A stretch of DNA of 11,398 nucleotides from Mesolinea sp964536465 (lineage in GTDB: Bacteria > Chloroflexota > Anaerolineae > Anaerolineales > Anaerolineaceae), in NCBI GenBank assembly GCA_964536465.1, contig CAZHXQ010000062.1:1-11398 (forward strand), in the 5' to 3' direction. The translations under genes were made by a program, and so were the position numbers. This document shows, one piece after another, positions 1-7,240 of this stretch. The notes under the pieces were generated by a model. The model was not told the DNA's origin, did not search any database, and saw only the letters and a list, made by a program, of their open reading frames with translations. How positions within the stretch are numbered: the stretch's first letter is position 1; each line of letters starts with the position of its first letter.

Positions 1-23
1 TGAGTGATTTGTGAGTGAATGGT

Positions 24-323
24 TCAGGAGGGCAGGCTGTCTAATTTTTGACGGATCTCAACCTTGAGATCTTCCCAATCATTTTGAACGTCACAAAGCG
101 CCTGATCCCACTTGCCCTCTAACTCACGGGCATACTTTTCCACGCTGATTTGCGAGCGGGCGATCCAGTCGTCCAATTCCCGGTTTCTTTCCTCCCAATC
201 TACGTGTTGGTCAGCCCCAGGTTTCCGCATTTTCTTTTTTGCGTATTCAATTTCCGCCTTGATCTCGCCTAACTCGGCCATGGTTCTTTCGCACCATAAA
301 AATCTCTGATTGTTCTCAGCCAT
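24..323 (-). CDS. Small charged, probably coiled-coil protein of unknown function
   Basis: Encodes 99 aa, rich in Glu, Lys, Asp and Arg, with regularly spaced hydrophobics that suggest long amphipathic helices or a coiled coil. There is no signal peptide or membrane segment, so it is likely cytoplasmic. The C-terminal stretch (WEDLKVEIRQKL) resembles small bacterial coiled-coil proteins with a repeated W-DLK pattern, but I cannot assign it to a family with confidence. Two adjacent ATG codons are possible; the second (base 323 on the minus strand) is preferred because an AAAGGA ribosome site lies 5 bases ahead of it, against only 2 for the first (326). It is transcribed away from the LacI-family gene and is not part of the sugar cluster. 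The ribosome site and biased composition make it likely real; function unknown. Confidence 0.55.
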   Translation of the reverse strand: MAENNQRFLWCERTMAELGEIKAEIEYAKKKMRKPGADQHVDWEERNRELDDWIARSQISVEKYARELEGKWDQALCDVQNDWEDLKVEIRQKLDSLPS

Positions 324-326
324 CAT

Positions 327-786
327 TATCCTTTACTGCCGTGCTGTTGAGTGCTCTTTATTTGAATAGTTCCTCATTAAAGCATAGCAATAAAGCCCCT
401 GGGCAGACAGTTTATGTATAAGCTCTCTACCCTGGTTCTGCCCGATCACACGATGATTGCCGTGTCCGTCTCAAAGGCAGAAGCATATCAACAAATAGAT
501 TTAAGAAGCGTAAATTTGTGCAGAAGACTCCCAATCTGTCTCCCCAAATTCCCATCTAATAGCACGAGACTGTTGCCTGCGTAAACCAAAAATGGCACCC
601 GGCTATGCCGTGCCGCCCAGCCGCCCCTCAACTGTATCGGGCAGGCCGAGCCCGCCTAAACCGCATGCAAAACTTTCCGGCGGTAACAGCAAAACAGCAT
701 TTCCACGCTGCTTCAGTCCTTCCGCGCCAATGCATAAACTGAACCAGACCATTGCCTGCCAAATTAAGTTAACTGTCTGTTGATAC
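327..786. other. Intergenic region without a convincing gene
   Basis: About 460 bases between the divergent small gene and the promoter of the LacI-family gene. The only plus-strand reading frame (592-783) has low-complexity Pro/Ser-rich composition and no ribosome site, so I treat it as non-coding. A 7-base inverted repeat (GGGCAGA at 401-407, TCTGCCC at 437-443) with a 29-base loop is present but could be chance. The promoter of the minus-strand gene should lie in the left part, but no box pair stands out. Confidence 0.5.
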
Positions 787-815
787 TTGACATTCGGGTC
801 TTAAAGTTGTATGCT
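787..815 (+). promoter_or_regulatory. Sigma-70 type promoter of the LacI-family regulator gene
   Basis: A perfect TTGACA -35 box (787-792) is followed by a 17-base spacer and TATGCT (810-815) as -10 box, matching TATAAT at four of six positions. The predicted transcription start is near 821-823, only about 32 bases ahead of the chosen start codon. The 12-bp palindrome directly downstream covers this start site. Box quality and spacing make it one of the best promoter matches in the window. Confidence 0.7.
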
Positions 816-819
816 TAAG

Positions 820-831
820 GCGAACGTTCGC
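820..831. promoter_or_regulatory. Probable operator of the LacI-family regulator (12-bp perfect palindrome)
   Basis: GCGAACGTTCGC is perfectly self-complementary with a central CG step, the usual form of LacI-family operators. It sits over the predicted transcription start, where a bound repressor would block initiation. The adjacent regulator carries the recognition-helix residues Tyr-Gln followed by Lys four residues later, close to Tyr-Gln-Arg of E. coli LacI. The ideal lac half-site GTGAGC and this half-site GCGAAC agree at four of six positions. Autorepression is inferred. I did not find a second copy in front of the binding-protein gene. Confidence 0.65.
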
Positions 832-854
832 TTAGAGAGGTTGTGCCTACCACA

Positions 855-1922
855 ATGTTCAAACCAGTAACTTTAAAAGAGGTCGCGGCCAAAGCCGGAG
901 TCAGTTATCAAACTGTCTCCAAGGTGATCAACAGCAAGGCTACCGTCTCCCCAGAAACCGAACAGCGCATCTGGGACGCCGTCGCTGAGTTGAATTACAC
1001 CCCCAATTACAGCGGACGCAGCCTGCGCCAACAGCGCAGCAAAACCATCGGTTACACTTGGGAGCCTTCCCCCCAAGATCAAGCCAACCCCATCCTCGAC
1101 GAGTTCCTGCAAAGCATGTTCCACGCTGCTGAAGAAAAGGGCTATTATCTGCTCTGTTTCCCCTTCCACACTGAAGCGAAAAAACTGCTGGATACGTATC
1201 GCGAACTCTACTACACCGGAAGGGTAGATGGGTTCGTGCTTTCACGGCTCAATTACGGGGAAGCCTCTGTTCCCTATTTACTACAGCGCAAAATCCCTTT
1301 CGTCGCCTTCGGGCGGCTGGAGGAGGGCGACCATTCTTTTCCCTACATGGATGTAGACGGGGGCAAGGGCGTCGCCCAGGCTGTGCAGCACTTGGTAGAC
1401 CTCGGGCATCGAAAGATCGCCGCGCTGGCCTGGCCACAAGATTCACGCGTGGGCAATAACCGGCTGGAAGGTTACTTCAGCGGGTTAGCCAAAGCTGGCC
1501 TGCCAACAGATCCTCGGCTGATAATCAGAGGTGAAGGCACTGCCGAAGTGGGCTCCGAAGCCACCCGCCATTTGCTCAGCCTGCCCTCACAGATCAGACC
1601 GACAGCCATCGTCTGTATGAATGACCTGATGGCCATCGGCGCCATGCAGGCGGCGCGCAGTGCCGGCCTGCAGCCGGGACGCGACCTCGGCGTGACTGGT
1701 TTTGATGACACGCCCACCGCTCGCTACCTGACCCCACCCTTAACCAGCATTTACCAACCTGTTTCTGCCATCGGGAATAACCTGATGAAGCGACTGATTG
1801 AATTGCTGGAGACGGGCTCTTACCCCGAACCGAAATGCGAGCTTGTAGCTCCGAGTCTTGTCGTGCGTCAGTCGACCGCTGGCTATCCCCAGCCCGTTGA
1901 TGCGCGTGAAAGGAGCAGATGA
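855..1922 (+). CDS. LacI-family transcriptional regulator of the sugar cluster
   Basis: A 355-aa DNA-binding repressor. The N-terminal helix-turn-helix spans residues 6-26 (TLKEVAAKAGVSYQTVSKVIN), followed by the hinge (about 46-62) and a periplasmic-binding-protein-like sensor domain from about residue 65. Family signatures in it include DGFVLSR, DLGHRKIA, RLEGY, CMNDLMAIGAMQA and GVTGFDDTP. It should bind the imported sugar or a derivative and release DNA. The ATG at 855 is preferred because MFKPVTLKEVA lines up with the start of E. coli LacI (MKPVTLYDVA). A GTG at 843 would add four residues, but it lies only 2 bases after the AGAGAGG ribosome site (834-840); the ATG lies 14 bases after it, also not ideal, so the start is uncertain. 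It precedes the transporter genes on the same strand, which fits a local regulator. Confidence 0.93.
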   Translation: MFKPVTLKEVAAKAGVSYQTVSKVINSKATVSPETEQRIWDAVAELNYTPNYSGRSLRQQRSKTIGYTWEPSPQDQANPILDEFLQSMFHAAEEKGYYLLCFPFHTEAKKLLDTYRELYYTGRVDGFVLSRLNYGEASVPYLLQRKIPFVAFGRLEEGDHSFPYMDVDGGKGVAQAVQHLVDLGHRKIAALAWPQDSRVGNNRLEGYFSGLAKAGLPTDPRLIIRGEGTAEVGSEATRHLLSLPSQIRPTAIVCMNDLMAIGAMQAARSAGLQPGRDLGVTGFDDTPTARYLTPPLTSIYQPVSAIGNNLMKRLIELLETGSYPEPKCELVAPSLVVRQSTAGYPQPVDARERSR

Positions 1923-1956
1923 AGGAAAAAGGATTGACATCGCATAAGCAGGAAAA

Positions 1957-2002
1957 CACCTCTACACAAGGTGAGAACTGAACCGGTCAAAACAAAGACC
2001 GG
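1957..2002 (+). promoter_or_regulatory. Leader of the binding-protein gene with two small inverted repeats
   Basis: The 106-base gap between the regulator and the binding-protein gene holds two inverted repeats: CACCT (1957-1961) with AGGTG (1969-1973), and CCGGTC (1983-1988) with GACCGG (1997-2002) around an 8-base A-rich loop. They could be RNA hairpins in the leader or protein-binding sites. A TTGACA at 1934-1939 could be a -35 box, but the bases 17-18 further on (CACCTC/ACCTCT) make a poor -10 box, so a separate transporter promoter is possible but unproven. Neither repeat has a T run that would make it a terminator. Confidence 0.35.
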
Positions 2003-2028
2003 AAATAGGATCATCATAAAGGAGAAAG

Positions 2029-3342
2029 ATGAAAAAGAAATTTAGTTTACTGTCACTTTTGATCATTGTTGCAATGATCCTGGCTGCCTGTGGGACCACC
2101 ACCACGCCAGAACCCACCGAAGCCCCGGTAGTGGAGCAACCTTCAGTTGAGGAACCCGTAGATCAAGGCGCCTGCCCGTTAGATGTCGAAGATGGTGCAG
2201 TGATCACATTCTCAGGCTGGGGTGATGAATCCGAGCAGAAGGTTTATCGTGACAGCATTGAACGCTTCAAAAACGTTTGCCCCAATGTCACTGTCAACTA
2301 CATCCCCGTTCCGGCTGACTTCCAGACCAAAATGAAAGCTCAGATGGCTGGCGGTTCCGCGCCTGATCTGCTCTATATTGACGATCAGCTCATGACAGCC
2401 TTTGCCCCCACAGAGCAAATCATGCCCCTGGATGAACTCATGGCGGAAGCCGGTGTCAGCACCGATGATTTTGTGGACAGCTTGATGCCGATCTATCAAC
2501 TGGATGGTAAAACCTATGCGCTCCCCAAAGACTGGGGTTCACTGGGTTTAGTTTACTTGCCTGAAGCTTTCGCCGATGCGGGTATCGAAGAACCGACATC
2601 GGACTGGACTTGGGAGGATGTCCGCGAGGCAGCCAATATTATCGCCGACAAGGGCAACTACGGCGGCTTCTGCATGGGTCCAGACTGGGCTCGCTTCCTG
2701 CCATTTGCCCTTTCATATGGCGGCACTTTTGCCACCCCAGACTTCAAAACCGCCAAGCTTGACAGCCCCGAGGTAATCGCAGCGGCTACTTTCGTTGCCG
2801 ATATGTTCGAAGAAGGCAGCCTGGTTCGCCCCGCTGATGTCAGCACTGGCTGGTGCGGTGAGGCCATCGGATTGAAAGCCGTTGGAATGACGACCGAAGG
2901 CGGCTGGATGGTCAACACCATGAAAAACACCTATCCCGATGTGGAATGGAAAGCAGTCGAAATCCCTGCCGGACCTGTCACAAAAGCTGACGTGATCTTT
3001 GTCAACGGTATCGGTGTGAACGCTGCCACCAAATACCCGCGCGCTGCCGCGGCATTCCTCTTCTACGTGACTGGTTATGAAAACCAGGGAGAAATTGTGA
3101 AGACGGGCTTTGCCTACAGCACCCATCCCGAACAGGCCGACCTGATCATCGACGAAAATGACAAGGCTATCGCCAAAGGCGGTTTGCTGCCCGATTCCGT
3201 GGTTGCCTTCTGGGGACCCAACACCGGTAAGGTACATGATGCTGTATCCCAGGCACTCGAAAGAATCTTCCTGGGAGACCAAACCGTAGAAGAAGCTTTC
3301 GCACAGGCTCAAATCGAAGCTCAGACGGTTCTGACCGAGTAG
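2029..3342 (+). CDS. ABC transporter sugar-binding lipoprotein (extracellular solute-binding family 1)
   Basis: 437 aa. Captures an oligosaccharide outside the membrane and delivers it to the two permeases encoded downstream. A lipoprotein signal spans residues 1-21: Lys-rich start, hydrophobic core and lipobox LAAC with Cys21 as the lipidated residue. A Thr/Pro/Glu-rich linker (22-46) follows, typical of Chloroflexota binding proteins. The mature part has family 1 features: ITFSGWGDESEQ (59-70), MAGGSAPDLLYID (106-118), YALPKDWGSLGLVY (163-176) and TTEGGWMV (288-295). Aromatics such as Trp64, Trp169, Trp193, Trp195, Trp275 and Trp293 are candidates for sugar stacking. Four cysteines (49, 84, 215, 276) in the mature part could form disulfides. 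AAAGGAG (2018-2024) lies 4 bases ahead of the ATG. The substrate is not decided by sequence; the enzyme genes suggest a gluco- or manno-oligosaccharide. Confidence 0.95.
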   Translation: MKKKFSLLSLLIIVAMILAACGTTTTPEPTEAPVVEQPSVEEPVDQGACPLDVEDGAVITFSGWGDESEQKVYRDSIERFKNVCPNVTVNYIPVPADFQTKMKAQMAGGSAPDLLYIDDQLMTAFAPTEQIMPLDELMAEAGVSTDDFVDSLMPIYQLDGKTYALPKDWGSLGLVYLPEAFADAGIEEPTSDWTWEDVREAANIIADKGNYGGFCMGPDWARFLPFALSYGGTFATPDFKTAKLDSPEVIAAATFVADMFEEGSLVRPADVSTGWCGEAIGLKAVGMTTEGGWMVNTMKNTYPDVEWKAVEIPAGPVTKADVIFVNGIGVNAATKYPRAAAAFLFYVTGYENQGEIVKTGFAYSTHPEQADLIIDENDKAIAKGGLLPDSVVAFWGPNTGKVHDAVSQALERIFLGDQTVEEAFAQAQIEAQTVLTE

Positions 3343-3389
3343 CATTCCCTCTCTGCCACAGGTAGAGATTAACCTTTTATCTCACAAGA

Positions 3390-3422
3390 CCTGGGTTTCA
3401 CCCATTAGGCGTGAAACCCAGG
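3390..3422 (+). promoter_or_regulatory. Strong intercistronic hairpin between binding-protein and permease genes
   Basis: A perfect 12-bp stem: 3390-3401 (CCTGGGTTTCAC) pairs with 3411-3422 (GTGAAACCCAGG) around a 9-base loop, which could gain two more pairs (CC 3402-3403 with GG 3408-3409) past a bulged C. No T run follows, so it is unlikely to be a simple intrinsic terminator. Such hairpins behind binding-protein genes in sugar transporter operons (the malE-malF spacer of E. coli is the known case) protect the upstream message and raise binding protein over permease. That role is inferred here. Confidence 0.6.
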
Positions 3423-3448
3423 AACAGGAGTATCGCTAACAGTTCCTG
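3419..3448 (+). promoter_or_regulatory. Alternative inverted repeat overlapping the intercistronic hairpin
   Basis: CAGGAAC (3419-3425) can pair with GTTCCTG (3442-3448) around a 16-base loop. Its left arm shares 3419-3422 with the right arm of the 12-bp hairpin, so the two structures cannot form fully together. The 12-bp hairpin is much stronger; this may be incidental. Confidence 0.3.
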
Positions 3449-3469
3449 AGTAGAAAAACGAGGAGTGTC

Positions 3470-4717
3470 ATGGAAAAAAGACAAGCAAGCTCCGTTCAGC
3501 AAGGAACAGCCCCCGCGATTATCGCCTTTTTTGCCGTGGTTCTGATTATCTTCATCATTGCCTTGCTAAACGCCCCTACCATGGGTGGCGCAAGAGTGAT
3601 GGCTTCTCTGCAGACTTATTTGGCAGAAGTCAGGGCGACCGCTATCCCTTTTATGATCGTAGCGACTATCTTTGCGATTGGGGTAGGTTTATTTATCGCG
3701 AAGGAGGTTAAGAAAGTTTGGTCTCATAAACGAAACCGTCAACAGTTCCTGACCGGCTATGCTTTCCTTGCGCCTTATTTGTTTGTCACGCTTACATTTA
3801 CCGTTGGCGTGATTTTGTTCGCTCTCTACATCTCATTTACCAAATACGATATCTTTAGCCGACCGGTCTGGGTCGGACTGGACAACTACAAGGAAGCCTT
3901 TGCCGGTTTTACTGATTCCACCAAGCGGAATTTTCTGCAGGCACTCTATAACGTGCTCTGGTACTCCATTATCGTTGTCCCCACCCAAACATTTTTGGCG
4001 CTGCAGCTGGCTCGGCTGCTGAATGCGCCGATTAAATTCAAACAATTCTTCCGCACAGTCTTCTACGCGCCCAGTGTCACTTCATCGGTGGTGATCACCT
4101 TGATCTTCATCTGGCTGTACCTGAAAAATGGCTACCTGAATTTCTTCCTGCAGTCTTTGCTGGGCTGGTTTGGGATCGCTTTTAAGCCCATAGCCTGGCT
4201 GGGGGACCCCAGGGGTCTCATCCAGCTGGTTGTAGAAGCTTTTGGGGGTACAATCCCCTCGACGCAATGGTATTTCAGGGGACCCAGTATCGCCTGGATG
4301 GCCATCATGGTTCAGAATATCTTCACCACAGTCCCCACCTTCATGATCATGTATCTGGCAGCCCTGCAGGATATCAACCCGGCGCTCTATGAAGCCGCCA
4401 GCATCGAAGGCGCCAGCAAGCGTCAGATGTTCAAACAGATCACTAAACCACTCTTACGACCGATTACCATGATGATCGTGGTTTTAGGGACGATTGGCAC
4501 CCTCCAGATTTTCGACCAGGTTTACCTGGCCACGCAGGGCGGGCCCCTCAAGACCTCACTTACTCCGGTTTATCTGATTTTCACAGAGGCTCTGGGTGTC
4601 AACGGACCGATCACCATGGGCTATGCTTCAGCCCTGGCCTTCATCCTGGCGGCCATCATTTTTGTTCTCACTCTCTTACAGCGTCGTGTCCTGACCCAGG
4701 GCACCGAGATGTATTAG
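3470..4717 (+). CDS. ABC sugar transporter permease, MalF/UgpA type
   Basis: 415 aa, integral inner-membrane protein forming one half of the sugar channel. The binding-protein-dependent permease core runs from about residue 95 to 410, with the cytoplasmic EAA loop at 308-331 (EAASIEGASKRQMFKQITK, then PLLRP), which contacts the ATPase. The core is preceded by two extra hydrophobic segments (about 16-35 and 58-77), giving about eight segments in total; most CUT1 permeases of this type are near 300 aa with six. A polar external stretch of about 40 residues (233-272) lies between later segments. The ATG at 3470 has AGGAG (3461-3465) 4 bases ahead. It follows the binding-protein gene after a 127-base spacer with the strong hairpin, and its stop lies inside the ribosome site of the second permease, which suggests coupled expression. 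Confidence 0.93.
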   Translation: MEKRQASSVQQGTAPAIIAFFAVVLIIFIIALLNAPTMGGARVMASLQTYLAEVRATAIPFMIVATIFAIGVGLFIAKEVKKVWSHKRNRQQFLTGYAFLAPYLFVTLTFTVGVILFALYISFTKYDIFSRPVWVGLDNYKEAFAGFTDSTKRNFLQALYNVLWYSIIVVPTQTFLALQLARLLNAPIKFKQFFRTVFYAPSVTSSVVITLIFIWLYLKNGYLNFFLQSLLGWFGIAFKPIAWLGDPRGLIQLVVEAFGGTIPSTQWYFRGPSIAWMAIMVQNIFTTVPTFMIMYLAALQDINPALYEAASIEGASKRQMFKQITKPLLRPITMMIVVLGTIGTLQIFDQVYLATQGGPLKTSLTPVYLIFTEALGVNGPITMGYASALAFILAAIIFVLTLLQRRVLTQGTEMY

Positions 4718-4727
4718 GAGGTCTGAC

Positions 4728-5627
4728 ATGACAGTGGCAACTCAAGAGAAAATCGCATCCGACAAAATCAAATCGCACCAACGGGCTGTAGCCGAGAAAG
4801 CGGTTCAGACCTTTTTCAGATATTTGGTCCTGATCGTAGTCGGTCTGATTGCCCTGCTGCCTTTCATCATGGCTTTTCTGGGTACAGTCAAAACTGACCA
4901 GGAGATTCTTTCCTATCCGCCCAAATTTTTCCCAGAGGTCTGGCATTGGGAAAACTGGGCGCGGGTATGGAACACCGATATTGGCGACGGCGGCACCTTT
5001 CCCCGCTGGATTCTCAACACCGCTTTTTTGTCAGTCACCGTGGCAGTTTCACAGGCCATCTTCGGCTCCATGGCGGCCTATTCGTTCGCGCGACTGAAAT
5101 TTGCCGGCAGAGACCTGGTGTTCAACTTTATGCTGGCAACCATGATGATCCCGGGCGCGGTCACCCTCATCCCCGCTTATGTTTTGATGACCAAGCTCCA
5201 GCTGATCAACACCTTCTGGTCATTGATCCTGCCTGGTCTGGTCAGCGCGGGGAGTATCTTCACGCTGACCCAATTTTTCAAATCTATTCCCGTTGACCTG
5301 GAAGAAGCCGCCATTATTGACGGCGCCACCCACATGCAGATTTTCAGAACGGTGATCTTACCCCTCGCCCGACCGGCAATCATTACGGTTTTGATCCTGC
5401 AGTTCCAGTCAATGTGGAATTCATTTCTCCAGCCTTTGCTCTACCTGAACACACCCGATAAATACGTGCTGAATGTCGCCTTGAGCATCTTCCAACAGCA
5501 ATATAAATCCCAGTGGAACCTGACGCTGGTGGGTGCCATGTTCAATGCCATCCCGGTCTTGCTCTTGTTTTTTATCTTCAGCAAGTATTACATTGAAGGT
5601 GTGGCCTACGCGGGTATCAAAGGTTAA
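4728..5627 (+). CDS. ABC sugar transporter permease, MalG/UgpE type
   Basis: 299 aa, the second channel subunit, pairing with the preceding permease. About six membrane segments are seen, the first at 31-52, with a cytoplasmic N-terminus of about 28 residues. The EAA loop lies at 192-216 (EEAAIIDGATHMQIFRTVILP), a clear match to EAA-x3-G-x9-I-x-LP. The C-terminal YIEGVAYAGIKG is typical of MalG-type subunits (compare QKYFVEGLTAGGVKG). AGGAGG (4716-4721) lies 6 bases ahead of the ATG and overlaps the stop of the upstream gene. No ATP-binding subunit is encoded nearby; such transporters often use a shared MsmK/UgpC-type ATPase encoded elsewhere, which is an inference here. Confidence 0.94.
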   Translation: MTVATQEKIASDKIKSHQRAVAEKAVQTFFRYLVLIVVGLIALLPFIMAFLGTVKTDQEILSYPPKFFPEVWHWENWARVWNTDIGDGGTFPRWILNTAFLSVTVAVSQAIFGSMAAYSFARLKFAGRDLVFNFMLATMMIPGAVTLIPAYVLMTKLQLINTFWSLILPGLVSAGSIFTLTQFFKSIPVDLEEAAIIDGATHMQIFRTVILPLARPAIITVLILQFQSMWNSFLQPLLYLNTPDKYVLNVALSIFQQQYKSQWNLTLVGAMFNAIPVLLLFFIFSKYYIEGVAYAGIKG

Positions 5628-5640
5628 GCAGGACCGTTGG

Positions 5641-6279
5641 ATGATCAGGAGAATTTTCTCGGTCTACCGCCGGTCATTGGCAGAAATTTGGGGGGATCTG
5701 TGGACCATGTTGGTGGTAAATTCGCTCTGGATTGTCGCCAACCTGCTGATTATTCCGGGTCCTCCTGCAACCATTGCGCTGCATTCCTACGTAAACCGCA
5801 TCGTCCACGGTCAGGAGAGCGACCATAATGACTTTTGGCAGGCTTTCAAGCGTTCCTGGGGGGTGGGTTGGCGCTGGGGGATTGTCAACCTGGTTGTCGT
5901 GCTGCTGCTATCGCTCAACTATTACCTGGTTAGCAACGCTGCCAACGCCAACCTGGGCTCATGGCTGCAGGGGCTCTACATTGCCGTGGCGTTGGGCTGG
6001 CTTATGCTTCAGTTTTATGCGCTGCCCTTCTTGTTTGAGCAGGAGCAAATGAAGGTGGCTCAGGCTCTACGTAACGGCGCGCTCATGATCGGTCGAAACC
6101 TCGGCTTCTCTTTTTTGCTGGGAATGTCCCTTTTGATCTTTCTGACCCTGGCTACCCTGTCTTTTGCGCTGGGCATCGTCTATGGCGCCGTATTTCTGGC
6201 TTTGGCAGGAAATTTCGCGGTCAATGACCAGCTCGCCTCGATTAGAGCCGGGAGAACCGACACAGGCATCCACCACTGA
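5641..6279 (+). CDS. DUF624 (YesL-like) membrane protein
   Basis: 212 aa, predicted integral membrane protein with about five hydrophobic segments (near 21-39, 78-97, 110-132, 154-174, 175-194). The early motif IPGPPATIALHSYVNRIVHG (38-57) fits the GPATAAL-type signature of DUF624 proteins, which are commonly encoded beside CUT1 sugar transporters and glycosidases, as with yesL in Bacillus. The biochemical role of the family is not established; an accessory role in transport is a guess. The ATG at 5641 is chosen because CAGGA lies 7 bases ahead and it starts 13 bases after the permease stop. A longer frame from 5533 would overlap the permease gene widely and adds no family sequence. Same operon as the flanking genes. 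Confidence 0.8.
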   Translation: MIRRIFSVYRRSLAEIWGDLWTMLVVNSLWIVANLLIIPGPPATIALHSYVNRIVHGQESDHNDFWQAFKRSWGVGWRWGIVNLVVVLLLSLNYYLVSNAANANLGSWLQGLYIAVALGWLMLQFYALPFLFEQEQMKVAQALRNGALMIGRNLGFSFLLGMSLLIFLTLATLSFALGIVYGAVFLALAGNFAVNDQLASIRAGRTDTGIHH

Positions 6280-6298
6280 TGAGAACAAGGAGATGAAA

Positions 6299-7219
6299 AT
6301 GGAATTGATCAGACACGCGGCCAATCCTGTCCTTTTGCCTGACCCCAGTTCAACCTGGGAGACCTATAACGTATTCAACCCGGCGGTGGTTTACCACCAG
6401 AGCGAGTTTCACATGCTCTACCGTGCCCAGGGCTTGGATTGGGTCAGCCGCATTGGCTATGCTCGCTCAAGCGATGGCGTCCACTTCACCCGCGAGACCG
6501 AACCGGTCTTTTCCCCCCAGGGTGACTACGAAGCCAGAGGCATCGAAGACCCCCGCGTCACGCTCATCGATGAAATGTTTTATATGACCTACACCGCTTA
6601 TGGCAACCGCCCCATGCCTGGTTTCCCGGCCACCCACTTTGGCGGCAGCGTCACCCCTATGTTCGCCCAAAGCAGCAACCTGCGCGACTGGGAACGCATC
6701 GGCCCGCTGACTGTGGGCGAGGATAACAAAGATCACGTGCTTTTCCCCCGCAAGTTCGGCGGCAAGTTTGTGGCTCTACACCGCCGCCCACCTCAGGTCT
6801 GGCTGGCTCGTTCAGACGACCTGAAAACCTGGCCAGAGGAAGAGATGGAACCCATCTTCGCCCCCAGACCAGAAAATCTCTGGGATTCCAAACGCGTCGG
6901 CGGCGGAGGTGTGCCCATCCAAACCGACCACGGCTGGCTGCTGCTCTACCATGGCTACGACCAATCGCATGTTTACCGGTTGGGCGCCTGTCTGCTTGAC
7001 CTGGAAAACCCGGCAGTGGTCATCAACCGACCCACTGCCTTTCTGCTCGAACCCCGCGAGATCTGGGAACTGCGCGGCGACGTGCCATTTGTGGTCTTTT
7101 CAGGCGCGAATGTAGTCGTAGATGGGCTGGTTTATGTCTACTATGGCGCAGCCGACCATGTCGTCGGGCTGGCCACCGCCAATCTGGACGACCTGATTGA
7201 GCACGCCCTGCATGACTGA
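6299..7219 (+). CDS. GH130 family beta-mannoside phosphorylase or mannosidase
   Basis: 306 aa with no signal peptide, so cytoplasmic. A five-bladed propeller fold is expected. Family motifs in order: NPVLLP (9-14), WETYNVFNPAVV (20-31), MLYRAQG (39-45), GIEDPRV (81-87) with Asp84 as the likely general acid, NKDHVLFPRK (143-152), LHRRP (160-164), WDSKRVGGGG (195-204), LLYHGY (215-220) and YYGAADHVVGLATA (281-294). GH130 enzymes cleave beta-mannosides, mostly by phosphorolysis to alpha-mannose 1-phosphate; some subfamilies hydrolyse. The basic residues Lys152, His161, Arg162 and Arg163 could serve phosphate binding, but I cannot settle the mode or linkage. The start at 6299 places AAGGAG (6287-6292) 6 bases ahead; an in-frame ATG at 6293 directly abuts it. 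It lies 19 bases after the DUF624 gene and 21 before GH65, consistent with one operon. Confidence 0.9.
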   Translation: MELIRHAANPVLLPDPSSTWETYNVFNPAVVYHQSEFHMLYRAQGLDWVSRIGYARSSDGVHFTRETEPVFSPQGDYEARGIEDPRVTLIDEMFYMTYTAYGNRPMPGFPATHFGGSVTPMFAQSSNLRDWERIGPLTVGEDNKDHVLFPRKFGGKFVALHRRPPQVWLARSDDLKTWPEEEMEPIFAPRPENLWDSKRVGGGGVPIQTDHGWLLLYHGYDQSHVYRLGACLLDLENPAVVINRPTAFLLEPREIWELRGDVPFVVFSGANVVVDGLVYVYYGAADHVVGLATANLDDLIEHALHD

Positions 7220-7240
7220 GGATATTTGTTGAGGATACCT

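Noticed and set aside
401..443. Inverted repeat GGGCAGA / TCTGCCC
   Set aside because: Only 7 bp with a 29-base loop and no associated promoter or T run; expected by chance in a gap of this size.
592..783. Plus-strand open frame of 63 codons ahead of the LacI-family gene
   Set aside because: Composition is low-complexity Pro/Ser-rich, there is no ribosome site, and it runs up to the -35 box of the regulator promoter.
2258..2270. TTGAA-CGC-TTCAA palindrome as a second LacI-family operator
   Set aside because: It has an odd centre, differs from GCGAACGTTCGC and lies inside the binding-protein coding region; probably chance.
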